Notes: generated by a model from the sequence alone, not told the origin. A DNA stretch of 64,000 bases from Nodularia spumigena CCY9414 (GCF_000340565.2 NZ_CP007203.1:841593-905592); one strand, 5' to 3'; counted from the stretch's first letter, positions 17,185-26,400 are shown. Numbers and translations are program-made.

Positions 17185-17901
17185 ATGATTAAACTCAAAC
17201 CACAGCCAAAAACTTCATCTTCCAGTGATTCTGGTTTTACCATTATTGAGTCACTTTTAGGCGTAGTTGTAGTTGCGATTTTATTGGCAAGTATATCGCC
17301 GGTGCTGGTAATGTCAACAGCTATGCGTGTCCAATCTCGACGCACAGAAAAAGCAACTCAAGCTGCAAATACATTCATTGATGGTGTGAGAATTGGCTCA
17401 ATTGAAGCACCTACAGCCAACAAAATTGAATTAGACCTAGTAACCACAACTAATCAGAGAACACTCGAAGAAAATTTAATTACTCTTCAGAAAATGCCTG
17501 CTCCTGGAAGTGCAACAGATGCAGATTTGTATTTCGTTAAGAGTGATGGCACTATTTGCAAACCCTTTGGCGCAAATGATTGTACAAAAAAACCAGATAG
17601 CCCATTTGAGGAGTTTTTCATTCAAGCACGTCAGATTATAGCCACAGATGGAGCCAATGACGGTTATCGTCTAGCACTGCGGGTTTATCGCGGAGATGTT
17701 GATTTTAGTGAAGACCTTCTAGCTAGTGATGGTACTAACAAAAAAACGTCATCAGTTGTTACCGCAGGAATGGGTAACAAGCAAGCGCCAGCAGTTGAAA
17801 GAACAGTTGATATTAGCAACATCAGCACTTCATTTGGGGCTTTATGTCAGCGTTTTGGTATAGCAAAAAACGCGGCAGGAGACAACCAAACCTGTAATTA
17901 G
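17185..17901 (+). CDS. hpsB: Type IV pseudopilin, HpsB-like
   Basis: 238-residue prepilin-type protein. The processing site is Gly17/Phe18 in SDSGFTIIESLLGVVVVAIL, with Glu at +5 as expected for a type IV pilin-like N-methylation signal, then a hydrophobic helix and a soluble domain of ~190 residues with one CxxxxxC pair (CKPFGANDC). It lies 26 bases after hpsA. Its place and class match HpsB of the hormogonium polysaccharide system, which probably forms a pseudopilus for polysaccharide secretion. Confidence 0.82.
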   Translation: MIKLKPQPKTSSSSDSGFTIIESLLGVVVVAILLASISPVLVMSTAMRVQSRRTEKATQAANTFIDGVRIGSIEAPTANKIELDLVTTTNQRTLEENLITLQKMPAPGSATDADLYFVKSDGTICKPFGANDCTKKPDSPFEEFFIQARQIIATDGANDGYRLALRVYRGDVDFSEDLLASDGTNKKTSSVVTAGMGNKQAPAVERTVDISNISTSFGALCQRFGIAKNAAGDNQTCN

Positions 17902-18209
17902 CTAAACATCATCCCCAGTCAAAGAAAAACCTTGTTTGTAGTGAGGGATTTATCCCTCCTGGAAATAAATTTCAGGACTAAATTCCTGACTACAAACTTT
18001 TTACCATTTAGCGCTCTTTTATTACTCTAAAAAAATCAAATATTCGTTAGGGGTAGAAAGAAGTGAAAACTCACGAAACCAGTTATTTTTGGTGTTGGGT
18101 TAATCTACGAGAAGGCTACGCCTACGCAAAGCCTATACCCAACTTACTTAATTTATAAGTGATTAACAACCTGATATAATCAGTGCATCTTCAGTAAAAG
18201 GATAAACCC
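17902..18209. repeat. Spacer with two small palindromic repeats
   Basis: An inverted pair GTTTGTAGT (about 17934) and ACTACAAAC (about 17989) brackets a 'gactaaattcctgac' type hairpin, a dispersed Nostocales repeat. A second segment (18091-18140) runs from ggtgttgggtt to acccaactt around gctacgcctacgc. A short ribosome binding site (AAAGGA) precedes hpsC. Confidence 0.55.
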
Positions 18210-19121
18210 ATGATGAAGACATTTCAATTTATAGTGAGGAGTCAATTCAAAAGCTCTAAAGTTACGCAAAACCCTGGTGGTTTTACTCTCATTGAATTGT
18301 TAGTAGCTGGGCTGATTTCAGTTTTAATCATTACGCCATTATTAGGCTTTATGATTAGTGTAATGACTACAGACCGCAAGGAACAAGCTAAAGCCAATTC
18401 TGAGCAAGAAATTCAAACTGCTGTCAATTACATTGCCCGTGATTTACAGCAGGCAGTGTATATTTATGATAATGCCGGTGTTACGGCAATAAAAGACGAA
18501 TTACCAGATGGTACAGGACAGTCGCCCTTATTAGTTTTTTGGAAACGAGAATTAGTTCCTAACGTAGTACCAGCCGCCGATAATACCAAAGATGATGCTT
18601 TTGTATACTCGTTAATAGCATACTATTTAATCAAAGATACTAATTCTACTTGGTCAAAAGCTGCTCGCATCGCTAGATGGCAAATTAAAGATGGTGTCAG
18701 CGTTAATGGTCAATATATCTCTCCTCCCGATCAGGGTTTTGCTCCCTTTGCAGACAAGGTGAATAATGCTGACAGTTTAGAGGACGGTATGAACCAATGG
18801 ACACAAGCTACTCCAGCGTCTAATGCTCCAGTTACACCTCTGATTGACTATGTAGATCAAAGCACAAATTCTGTACCACCTGCAACTTGTCCCACAACAA
18901 CTGCTACAAATACATGGTCAACAATAACACCAGCAAATGGCATGACAGGGTTTTATGTTTGTGTAGATAGAGAGAACACAACAGCGCAGGTATTCATCCG
19001 AGGTAATGCACTGGCTCGCCTGGAAAACGATGCAAATAAAATCAAATATTCTGTGGCTAATAGCACTTATTTTCCCACAACAAATGTCATGGTTCAAGGT
19101 AAGGGATTCTTATTTAAGTAA
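18210..19121 (+). CDS. hpsC: Type IV pseudopilin, HpsC-like
   Basis: 303-residue prepilin-type protein with processing site Gly24/Phe25 (NPGGFTLIELLVAGLISVLI; Glu at +5). The long soluble domain begins with the helix KANSEQEIQTAVNYIARDLQQAVY, the PilW/GspJ-like arrangement. Near the C-terminus are a Cys pair (CPTT...CVDREN) and a Thr/Asn-rich segment. Tandem ATGs at 18210 and 18213 are both usable. Position and class match HpsC. The next gene follows after 25 bases. Confidence 0.82.
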   Translation: MMKTFQFIVRSQFKSSKVTQNPGGFTLIELLVAGLISVLIITPLLGFMISVMTTDRKEQAKANSEQEIQTAVNYIARDLQQAVYIYDNAGVTAIKDELPDGTGQSPLLVFWKRELVPNVVPAADNTKDDAFVYSLIAYYLIKDTNSTWSKAARIARWQIKDGVSVNGQYISPPDQGFAPFADKVNNADSLEDGMNQWTQATPASNAPVTPLIDYVDQSTNSVPPATCPTTTATNTWSTITPANGMTGFYVCVDRENTTAQVFIRGNALARLENDANKIKYSVANSTYFPTTNVMVQGKGFLFK

Positions 19122-19146
19122 ATTTTCTAAATTAAAGGAGCAAGCT

Positions 19147-19857
19147 ATGGCTGCTGATTACATAAGAGAAAAGTTGAATATCAAATCATTCCTACTTCGT
19201 GGAAGGAATGCAAACAAAAAACTAGGAGTTTTAGCATTTCAGGACAATCAGCAAGATGCTGGGTTTACTTTGCTGGAAGTGATAGTTGTGGCTATTATGG
19301 TGGGTATTTTAGCAGCGATCGCAGCTCCAGGATGGCTGGGTTTTGTCAACCGTCAACGGGTAAATAAAGGTAATGATGCTGTTTTATCTGCCATACAGCA
19401 AGCACAGCGAGAAGCCAAAAATAAAAAAGTTAATTACAGTGTTAGTTTTAAAACTGACAATAATCATATTCCCCAATTTGCAGTTTATCAAGTTACAACG
19501 CCTCTTACCAACCCACTTCCTTGGCAGAACTTAATCGATGGTGCGGGAAATAAAGCAAAACAAATAGTGCTTTTAACAAATCTGACTGCTACCAATCAAA
19601 CTGCTACCACTGGTGCTTTAAATCCAAATTACGATTTTTTAGATACTCCTAAAAGTATTACCTTTGATTACATAGGAAGTTTGCCAGATGCTGACTTTGG
19701 CGGAGTAAATGGTTCTGGCGATGCACCAGGCTTAAAAATTGCTGTAGTCACACGCAAGGCTGGTACTTCTGCATCAGCTAATGACATGAAGCGATGTGTG
19801 ATTGTGAAAACTCTTTTAGGTACAATGATTACACACAAAGATGATCAATGCGATTAA
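19147..19857 (+). CDS. GspH/FimT-like pseudopilin, HpsD-like
   Basis: 236 residues from ATG 19147, which has AAAGGAG 6-12 bases upstream; a longer in-frame ORF from 19006 overlaps hpsC and is not used. The prepilin site is Gly39/Phe40 (QDAGFTLLEVIVVAIMVGIL) after a 38-residue leader. The helix is followed by the GspH signature AAIAAPGWLGFVNRQRVN and a C-terminal CVIVKTLLG...CD pair. It is clearly paralogous to the next gene. It probably corresponds to HpsD or an extra minor pseudopilin. Confidence 0.78.
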   Translation: MAADYIREKLNIKSFLLRGRNANKKLGVLAFQDNQQDAGFTLLEVIVVAIMVGILAAIAAPGWLGFVNRQRVNKGNDAVLSAIQQAQREAKNKKVNYSVSFKTDNNHIPQFAVYQVTTPLTNPLPWQNLIDGAGNKAKQIVLLTNLTATNQTATTGALNPNYDFLDTPKSITFDYIGSLPDADFGGVNGSGDAPGLKIAVVTRKAGTSASANDMKRCVIVKTLLGTMITHKDDQCD

Positions 19858-19997
19858 ATCAATTGTCTTTTCTAAAACAACATAATAAAATCCGTATAAA
19901 CACGGTACATCAAACTGCGTGCTGATAGGAAAATTTAAATATCACGAGTAGTTTTTTAGTCTTGAGCTTTCCTCATTTAACTTGATGATGAGGACGG

Positions 19998-20016
19998 GCA
20001 AGATGCCCATCCCACA
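19998..20016. repeat. Dispersed hairpin GGGCAAGATGCCC
   Basis: Short palindrome followed by 'atcccac'. Near-identical units occur at about 20644-20660 and 31117-31135 (gggcaaagatgcccac), always between genes. Confidence 0.6.
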
Positions 20017-20030
20017 ATATAGTAATAACA

Positions 20031-20606
20031 ATGAAGGTATATAAAAATTCAGATAATTACTTTAAAAGTAGAAAATATTGCCATGCCAACTTGAGTGATG
20101 GTTTTACTCTGCTAGAAACATTAACCGTTATTTTGATGATAGGCATATTATCTGCGATCGCCGTACCTAGCTGGTTAGGTTTTGTCCAAACTCAAAGCCT
20201 CAACGCTGGGCAAAGTCAAGTATACAGTGCTATGCGCCAAGCCCAACGCCAAGCTAAAAAAGAAAAATTAACTTTTCAAGCTAGCTTTCGGGAACAAAAT
20301 GGTATTGTTCAATGGGCGGTTCATCGTGATACAGTTAACCCATCTGATGCTAACTGGAACAATTTAAACTCGAATATCTGCCTTGATCCTGAAACCACCT
20401 TGCAACTCTCAAATGGTGTCAGACGAATTAAATTTGATTATACAGGTAATGTGAAACAACCACCCCTAGGAAGGATTACCCTATCTACCCTATCTACAAC
20501 GTGCGGTGGTAAAGTCAAGCGTTGCGTGATTGTTTCGACAATTTTAGGAGCAATGCGAACTGCAAAAGAGCAAAGTAAGATGAAAGACAATAAGTATTGC
20601 TATTAA
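20031..20606 (+). CDS. GspH/FimT-like pseudopilin, paralogue of the preceding gene
   Basis: 191-residue prepilin-type protein with processing site Gly24/Phe25 (LSDGFTLLETLTVILMIGIL). Like its neighbour it has AIAVPSWLGFVQTQSLN, then SAMRQAQRQAKKEK, and a C-terminal CVIVSTILGAM stretch. It is separated from the previous gene by ~170 bases that include a dispersed hairpin. Two GspH-type genes in tandem suggest duplication and divergence of a minor pseudopilin. The hps context points to the polysaccharide-secretion pseudopilus and not to the motility pilus. Confidence 0.75.
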   Translation: MKVYKNSDNYFKSRKYCHANLSDGFTLLETLTVILMIGILSAIAVPSWLGFVQTQSLNAGQSQVYSAMRQAQRQAKKEKLTFQASFREQNGIVQWAVHRDTVNPSDANWNNLNSNICLDPETTLQLSNGVRRIKFDYTGNVKQPPLGRITLSTLSTTCGGKVKRCVIVSTILGAMRTAKEQSKMKDNKYCY

Positions 20607-20685
20607 CTGCTACACAGTTTCAAAGTAAATAAATCTTGTGGAGAGGGCAAAGATGCCCACCTAGTACCTAACTCAAAGTTATACT

Positions 20686-21339
20686 GTGCTGAAAATATTA
20701 GAAATTGCTCAACAGCACTTAATTATTTTTACTCGCTACCCAGAACCAGGTAAGACCAAAACCCGACTCATCCCCGCCTTGGGTACTGTAGGCGCTGCCA
20801 ATTTACAACGGCAGATGACAGAGGATACCATATTTCAGGTTCAAGAATTGCAGAAAACCACGGCGATATCTTGGGAAGTGCGATTTGCCGGCGGTAACTT
20901 GCAACTCATGCAAGATTGGCTGGGGTCAGATTTAGTCTACCACACTCAAGGAGACGGTGATCTAGGTGCGCGGATGGAGCGATCGCTTGCTCATGCCTTT
21001 GAATTTGGTGCAGAACAAGTAATCATCATTGGTATAGACTGTCCTGGGATAAATGCTGATATACTTACCCAAGCCTTTGAGGTACTAAAAACTTGTGATC
21101 TCACACTCGGACCAGCCATTGACGGCGGTTATTACTTGATTGGTTTGTGTCGGCTGACTCCAGAATTATTCGTTAACATCGATTGGGGAACTTCTCAAGT
21201 ATTACAGCAATCTGTGGATATTGCACAAAAGCTGAAAATGTCACTTGGGTATTTACCTCCTTTAGCTGATGTAGATACTCCAGAGGATTTACCGATTTGG
21301 GAACAGAGTCTCAAGTATAAAAACAGAACTATGAGGTAA
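20686..21339 (+). CDS. TIGR04282/DUF2064 family transferase (arsenosugar-type)
   Basis: 217-residue nucleotide-sugar-transferase-like protein: HLIIFTRYPEPGKTKTRLIPALG at the N-terminus (the PGxxKTRL phosphate loop), GDLGARMERSLAHAF, and the metal-binding IIGIDCPGI followed by LGPAIDGGYYLIGL. The family is named for arsenosugar biosynthesis and usually pairs with a TIGR04283 GT2 enzyme. That partner is present in this window 24 kb away (44.4 kb) and not adjacent. The start is GTG 20686. It lies inside the hps cluster, so a polysaccharide role cannot be excluded. Confidence 0.85.
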   Translation: MLKILEIAQQHLIIFTRYPEPGKTKTRLIPALGTVGAANLQRQMTEDTIFQVQELQKTTAISWEVRFAGGNLQLMQDWLGSDLVYHTQGDGDLGARMERSLAHAFEFGAEQVIIIGIDCPGINADILTQAFEVLKTCDLTLGPAIDGGYYLIGLCRLTPELFVNIDWGTSQVLQQSVDIAQKLKMSLGYLPPLADVDTPEDLPIWEQSLKYKNRTMR

Positions 21340-21623
21340 ACAAATTCCATGTATCTCTTTGTCTGTTCTTCATATTCTTTGACTGCTGACTCTTACCCTA
21401 GACTCGTAGCTTGGATTACCTAGTGTTTTCTGAAGACAGTCACCAAAACAAATGTTACCTTGATGCTGACAGTTGAAGAAATGCCATCTAAGTATATACT
21501 TGCCTAATACTTTTGTAGAACAGGTAGGTAGAGAAAAGAAGTTTCATACAACAGTTATAGGAACAATATTCAAGTTACTTTAAATAGGATAATCACTCTG
21601 ATACACCAAAAATTTGAAAAACT

Positions 21624-22463
21624 ATGACTAATCGTTTTGCTTCTGGGAACGCTGCACTGACAGTGAAAGTAGTGGGGATAATTTTAATTTTGTCCTTTTT
21701 ACTAGACTTTTTAATCCTGATATTCCCCTTCCAACCAACGGATCGGCTATGGCAAATCAATTTAGCCACCGCATTAGTAGACAGAGGTATAGTGCCTTTA
21801 GTGGGTATAGGAATGCTATTCGTGGGTTATTGGATTGATGGTGTTAATGATAGCGATCGCCAAAAATCTTTAGATATCAGATTTCCCGTCCTGGTACTCT
21901 CTAGCATCTTAGGGTTAATGTTCTTGCTAATTTTTCCTTTGCACTTGAATAATGTCCGACAAGCTAGCACTCAAAACGTCGAGCAAATCGGACAAGATGC
22001 CGAACAGGCAGAAAATCAACTGCAAAGTCAGCTACCCCAATTGCAAGCCCAAATCAACAGCGAGCAAGGAAAAGCTCAATTAGAACAGATCCGAAAGCAA
22101 GCCAGAAACCAGTTTACCGAGGTACTGAAAAACGAGGAATCATACCAGCAAGCACTAAACAACCCTCAAATTCCCGCAGCCCAAAAAGAATTACTCCAGA
22201 GATTTAAAGAAAATCCCGAAGAACTGGATAAATTTATCGCCCAGCAAACAGATCCTCAAGCACAGGTAACTCAAAGAGTCACCCAAATTCGCCAACGTCG
22301 CGAAGCGGCTGAAAAACAAGCTAAAGAAAGCGCTTGGAAGTCGGGAATGCGAATTGGTATTAGTAGTTTGCTCTTATCCATTGGTTATATGATCATTGGC
22401 TGGACAGGTTTACGAAGCATGGGTGTTTTACAAGGTAGTAAACGGAAAGTAGCCGCACGCTAG
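21624..22463 (+). CDS. HpsJ-like membrane protein
   Basis: 279 residues with hydrophobic segments at about 11-33, 55-70, 87-107 and 240-262. They surround a Gln/Glu-rich coiled coil (about 112-230) that would be cytoplasmic or periplasmic between TM3 and TM4. Size and layout match proteins annotated HpsJ, required for hormogonium polysaccharide; this is recalled, and the hps neighbourhood supports it. No catalytic motif is present. Confidence 0.65.
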   Translation: MTNRFASGNAALTVKVVGIILILSFLLDFLILIFPFQPTDRLWQINLATALVDRGIVPLVGIGMLFVGYWIDGVNDSDRQKSLDIRFPVLVLSSILGLMFLLIFPLHLNNVRQASTQNVEQIGQDAEQAENQLQSQLPQLQAQINSEQGKAQLEQIRKQARNQFTEVLKNEESYQQALNNPQIPAAQKELLQRFKENPEELDKFIAQQTDPQAQVTQRVTQIRQRREAAEKQAKESAWKSGMRIGISSLLLSIGYMIIGWTGLRSMGVLQGSKRKVAAR

Positions 22464-22875
22464 TTCACCATCAATGGGTTAGCAAAAATTATTAAAGGCA
22501 GGACTTTAGTCCTCTGGTGTCTGTTGTGTTAGAGCCTCGGTCAGCCTCTTTGAGAGAGCCTAAGTGATAGTACAACAAATATACTGAGAAAATGTTTCTC
22601 AACTCGTAAACTTGATCGAATAACCCCGCTTCCATTCCTCACCCCCACCCCTAGCGTATGCTCTCCTAAAAGGGGACGAAAAGTAACAAATTTGGGGGGT
22701 CTAGGGGTGCAATACCTTTCGGTTAAGGGATGTAGAGACGTTCCATGGAACGTCTCTACAATGGTTTTCGGCTCAGGAATTTGCTTAACCGAACAGTATT
22801 GTCTAGGGGTGAGGTTTGCTAATTAATGTGAATTATAATACTTTTTCAATATCCTCTTAGCAATTAATAAATTCC
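22464..22875. repeat. 412-base spacer with dispersed repeats
   Basis: It includes a ggactttagtcctc hairpin (22490-22515), a cacccccacccctag / ctaggggtg inverted pair (22640-22710) and the MITE-like unit listed separately. No gene is seen. Confidence 0.5.
22711..22800. mobile_element. 90-bp MITE-like unit with nested palindrome
   Basis: Terminal inverted repeats of 17 bases (AATACCTTTCGGTTAAG / CTTAACCGAACAGTATT, two mismatches) flank a perfect palindrome centred at about 22745 with arms tgtagagacgttcca. A related inner palindrome recurs at about 35900-35930. Confidence 0.65.
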
Positions 22876-23775
22876 TTGAAAAACTCAGAAATGTTTTCAA
22901 TTTACATACTGACATATAACGAAGAGCTAGATATTGCTGCTTGTATCGAGTCCGCAATGCTATCTGATGACATTATTGTTGTAGACTCATGCAGTAGCGA
23001 TCGCACCGTAGAAATTGCCAATCGCTATCCTGTTCGCACCATCCAACACGCCTTTGAAAGCCACGGACTGCAACGCACCTGGATGTTAGAATCTATTCCC
23101 CCCAAATATGAGTGGGTATACATTCTCGAAGCCGATGAACGCATGACACCAGAACTGTTTGCCGAATGTGTACAAGCCACTAAAAACCCCGACTATATAG
23201 GCTACTACGTCGCCGAGCGTGTGATGTTCATGAATCATTGGATTCGCCACAGCACCCAATATCCCCGCTATCAAATGCGTCTGTTCCGCCACGGTCAAGT
23301 TTGGTTTACAGATTATGGTCATACTGAACGGGAAGTATGTAACGGCGCTACCAGCTTCATCAAAGAAACATATCCTCACTACACTTGTAGCAAGGGTTTA
23401 AGCCGTTGGATTGAAAAACATAACCGTTATTCTACAGACGAAGCCAGAGAAACATTGTACCAAATAGAACAAGGTGAAGTCAACTGGCAAGATTTATTTC
23501 TCGGCAAAACAGAAATCGAAAGAAGACGCGCCTTAAAAGATTTATCTTTACGCTTACCCGCCAGACCATTTCTGCGCTTTCTGTATATGTATTTTATTTT
23601 GGGCGGTTGCCTAGACGGACGCGCCGGCATAGCTTGGTGTACATTGCAGGCGTTTTACGAATACCTGATTTTGCTCAAAGCCTGGGAAATGAAAAATATG
23701 CCTACACCCAGTTTAGACATGGGCATATCTCACGGTGAAGATCACAAAGCCCAAGCCCATAATACTGTTTCTTAA
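22876..23775 (+). CDS. Glycosyltransferase family 2, HpsE-like
   Basis: 299-residue GT-A enzyme of the WaaE/KdtX-like GT2 type: FSIYILTYNEELDIAACIES start, VVDSCSSDRT (donor-binding Asp), ILEADERMTPE (variant DxD, E-A-D), QMRLFRHG and a C-terminal amphipathic segment ARPFLRFLYMYFILGG. It closes the hps run and resembles HpsE, one of the three glycosyltransferases of the N. punctiforme locus. HpsF/HpsG equivalents are not in the window. ATG 22906 (MFSIYIL) is an alternative start. Confidence 0.78.
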   Translation: MKNSEMFSIYILTYNEELDIAACIESAMLSDDIIVVDSCSSDRTVEIANRYPVRTIQHAFESHGLQRTWMLESIPPKYEWVYILEADERMTPELFAECVQATKNPDYIGYYVAERVMFMNHWIRHSTQYPRYQMRLFRHGQVWFTDYGHTEREVCNGATSFIKETYPHYTCSKGLSRWIEKHNRYSTDEARETLYQIEQGEVNWQDLFLGKTEIERRRALKDLSLRLPARPFLRFLYMYFILGGCLDGRAGIAWCTLQAFYEYLILLKAWEMKNMPTPSLDMGISHGEDHKAQAHNTVS

Positions 23776-24171
23776 CTCTCAGGTCTCAAGACAGGCGCGA
23801 TGCTTGCTCGAATAATAAGTTAAGATATTTAACTCAATTTTCACAAAAATAACTCCTGCTAAGTGACAACTTGAAAACCTGATGAGAATCCGCCTCTAGT
23901 GGTAGTGTATTACTATAAGAATTCTCAGCAGCTTTTAATTGCGCGCGGTAAGATGAGTAATATGTCAGAGATTTGCAACAAACGTTTACAACTCTGACAA
24001 AGAAAAGTAACATCCTCAAAGTCAAATCAGCCATGATCTTGGTTGGTAAGTGTCTATATGTACCCGGCTAGTAAAATAGAATTTTTCTAGCAATAAGTGT
24101 ATATTTTTATAGCATTAGCTCAGATGCTTACAATGTTAGGCAGTTGCTTTGAGTATAAAATATGACAAGCA
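23776..24171. other. 396-base spacer, no gene seen
   Basis: AT-rich region between the hps cluster and the DUF502 gene. A 66-codon ORF on the minus strand has no protein-like features and is rejected. A TATAAAAT box 9-16 bases before 24172 is a weak -10 candidate. Confidence 0.35.
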
Positions 24172-24972
24172 ATGTCTTCGCAATTTGACAAGTATATGAA
24201 TACCAATAACAAAAGTTCCAGTAACCTACAACAGGAGAATAGGGACTTGGGAATTAATCAAATCAAACAAGATTTAAAGAATGACCTGATTGCTGGTTTA
24301 TTGGTAGTAATTCCCTTAGCAACAACTATTTGGCTAACTATTACTATCGCTAATTGGGTAATCAACTTTCTCACCAAAATTCCCAAACAACTCAATCCCT
24401 TTGACGGACTCCAACCTATACTAGTAAATATACTGAATCTAGCCGTGGGACTAGCCGTGCCTCTATTAAGCATTCTTTTAATAGGGTTGATGGCTCGGAA
24501 TATTGCTGGGCGTTGGTTATTAGATTTTGGTGAGCGAGTATTACAGGCAATTCCCTTAGCTGGGCAGGTATACAAAACCCTGAAACAGCTTTTAGGAACC
24601 CTACTCAAAGATTCCAGCAACAAATTTCGCCGGGTGATTTTAGTAGAGTATCCCAGAAAAGGCATATGGGCGATCGCCTTCGTCACCGGAACCATGAGTA
24701 ACGACATTCAAGCTCATCTACCCCGTCCCATGCTCAGTATTTTCATTCCCAGTACCCCCAACCCCACCACAGGATGGTATGCCATCGTTCCAGAGGATGA
24801 AGTAGTAAACCTATCAATGCCCATAGAAGATGCCTTTAAAGTCTTAGTTTCTGGCGGTATCATCGCTCAAAACACGCCCCTAGCGCCCCTAGCGATGTCC
24901 AAAGAGCAAAACCTAGAAGCAGCACCCTTAGACGAAACTTCAAATCAATCCGGCAAACTTACCAGTAAATAG
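24172..24972 (+). CDS. DUF502 domain membrane protein
   Basis: 266-residue integral membrane protein. Two transmembrane helices lie at about 38-62 (LIAGLLVVIPLATTIWLTITI) and 87-110. They are followed by a conserved soluble domain with IPLAGQVYKTLKQL, FRRVILVEYPRKGIWAIAFVTG and FIPSTPNPTTGWYAIVPEDEV, the DUF502 signature. Its function is unknown. In Nostocales this gene commonly precedes nusB and ftsY; here a TnpB element sits in between. An alternative start at 24196 would remove eight residues. Confidence 0.88.
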   Translation: MSSQFDKYMNTNNKSSSNLQQENRDLGINQIKQDLKNDLIAGLLVVIPLATTIWLTITIANWVINFLTKIPKQLNPFDGLQPILVNILNLAVGLAVPLLSILLIGLMARNIAGRWLLDFGERVLQAIPLAGQVYKTLKQLLGTLLKDSSNKFRRVILVEYPRKGIWAIAFVTGTMSNDIQAHLPRPMLSIFIPSTPNPTTGWYAIVPEDEVVNLSMPIEDAFKVLVSGGIIAQNTPLAPLAMSKEQNLEAAPLDETSNQSGKLTSK

Positions 24973-25161
24973 ATAGTATTGTAAAACTTCGCCGAATATA
25001 TAGACAAATATCTCCATCTATTATCATTCATCACAGTGAAACCAGCTAATAGATGGGGATAGAGCAAATCTCAATCCAGATAATTAACATAAATTCATTA
25101 AGCCAAGTACCGACAAATGTTAGTATATGTAATCATGCATTTAATTTTTGGCAGCTAGTCT

Positions 25162-26400
25162 ATGCAGTTGGTCGAACGGCATATAATTCAACGAAATCAT
25201 CCCCACTATCAAGAGATTGATCAGTTATGTTTTGCTGCTAAAAACCTCTACAATTATGCTAACTTCCACATCCGCCAAAGTTTTATTCTGACTCAAAAAT
25301 ATCTAGACTACAATTGTTTAGCTAAACAATTAAAATCTACAGAAGCATATCAAGCTTTACCCGCCAAAGTCGCCCAACAAGTATTATTAGGATTACATCG
25401 CAACTGGGTAAGTTTTTTTGCCGCAATTCAAGTATATACAGAAAATAAAAGCAAGTTTTTAGGCAGACCAAAATTACCCAAATATAAACACAAAGACAAA
25501 GGCAGACATTTATTAGTTTACACAGCCCAGTCTGTGAGTAAACCCAAAATGAAAGCTGGTGTAATTCATCTGTCAAAAACACAAATTGACATTCCAACCA
25601 AAGTAGAGTATGTACATCTAAATCAGGTGAGAATTGTCCCAAAAATTGACCATTATGTGCTAGAAGCTGTGTATGAAAAAGAGGAATTAGATGATGATTT
25701 AGACTCTCATGCTATAGCAGCGATTGATTTAGGCATAGATAACCTAGCTACCTTAACATCTAACCAGCCTGGGTTTTTACCAGTTCTGGTTTCGGGGAGA
25801 ATTATCAAATCAATTAATCGTTATTACAATCAAAGAAAAGCTAAATTACAATCTTTACTACCAAGTCATCAAAAGACATCTCAACAACTGCAAAGTTTAA
25901 CTAAAAAACGGAATTTTCGAGTTGATGATTATCTGCATAAAGCCAGTCGGTTAGTTATTGAGCTTTTAGTGAAGCAGGGGCTTGGCACTTTAGTAATTGG
26001 TCAAAGTCCACTGTGGAAGCAAAATGCTAATTTGGGTAAACGAAATAATCAAAACTTTGTTTGTATTCCGCATCATCGATTTGTACAGCAGTTGATTTAT
26101 AAAGCGAAATTAGTGGGGATAAAGGTATTGGTTTCTGAGGAGTCTTACACCAGTGTGGCTTCTTTTTTAGACCAAGATATGATTCCTACCTATGGAAAAG
26201 CTGACGCGAAAGAAGTTAAATTTAGTGGTCGAAGAATCAGAACTAAGCTTTATAAAGCAGGTAATGGTAAACTGATTCACGCTGATGTCAATGGTAGTTT
26301 GAATATCTTACGTAAAGTAGTCCCGACAGCATTTAGTCTAGGGATAGGGGGCGTTGTAGTTCGCGCTGTCGGGATTATTCCCGGTAAACAAATGGCATGA
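25162..26400 (+). CDS. tnpB: RNA-guided endonuclease TnpB family protein (IS200/IS605 OrfB type)
   Basis: 412 residues. After a helical N-terminus with the wedge-like segment KSKFLGRPKLPKYKHK comes RuvC-I (AAIDLGIDNLATLTS, Asp), a coiled region, the RuvC-II equivalent (LGTLVIGQSPLWKQN) and NLGKRNNQNFVCIPHHR. These are followed by VLVSEESYTSVASFLD and RuvC-III (LIHADVNGSLNILRKV, Asp). The usual Glu of RuvC-II (EDL) is absent, and a Glu-Glu appears where most TnpBs have the start of the zinc ribbon. No CxxC knuckles remain. The ORF is full length. No tnpA is nearby. It separates DUF502 from nusB, so it is an insertion. The 3' end overlaps the likely guide RNA. Confidence 0.9.
   Translation: MQLVERHIIQRNHPHYQEIDQLCFAAKNLYNYANFHIRQSFILTQKYLDYNCLAKQLKSTEAYQALPAKVAQQVLLGLHRNWVSFFAAIQVYTENKSKFLGRPKLPKYKHKDKGRHLLVYTAQSVSKPKMKAGVIHLSKTQIDIPTKVEYVHLNQVRIVPKIDHYVLEAVYEKEELDDDLDSHAIAAIDLGIDNLATLTSNQPGFLPVLVSGRIIKSINRYYNQRKAKLQSLLPSHQKTSQQLQSLTKKRNFRVDDYLHKASRLVIELLVKQGLGTLVIGQSPLWKQNANLGKRNNQNFVCIPHHRFVQQLIYKAKLVGIKVLVSEESYTSVASFLDQDMIPTYGKADAKEVKFSGRRIRTKLYKAGNGKLIHADVNGSLNILRKVVPTAFSLGIGGVVVRAVGIIPGKQMA

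Noticed and set aside
19006..19146. Longer start for the third pseudopilin gene
   Set aside because: It would overlap hpsC by over 100 bases; ATG 19147 has AAAGGAG and gives a normal prepilin leader.
23834..24034. 66-codon minus-strand ORF in a spacer
   Set aside because: No ribosome binding site, no conserved pattern, low-quality composition.
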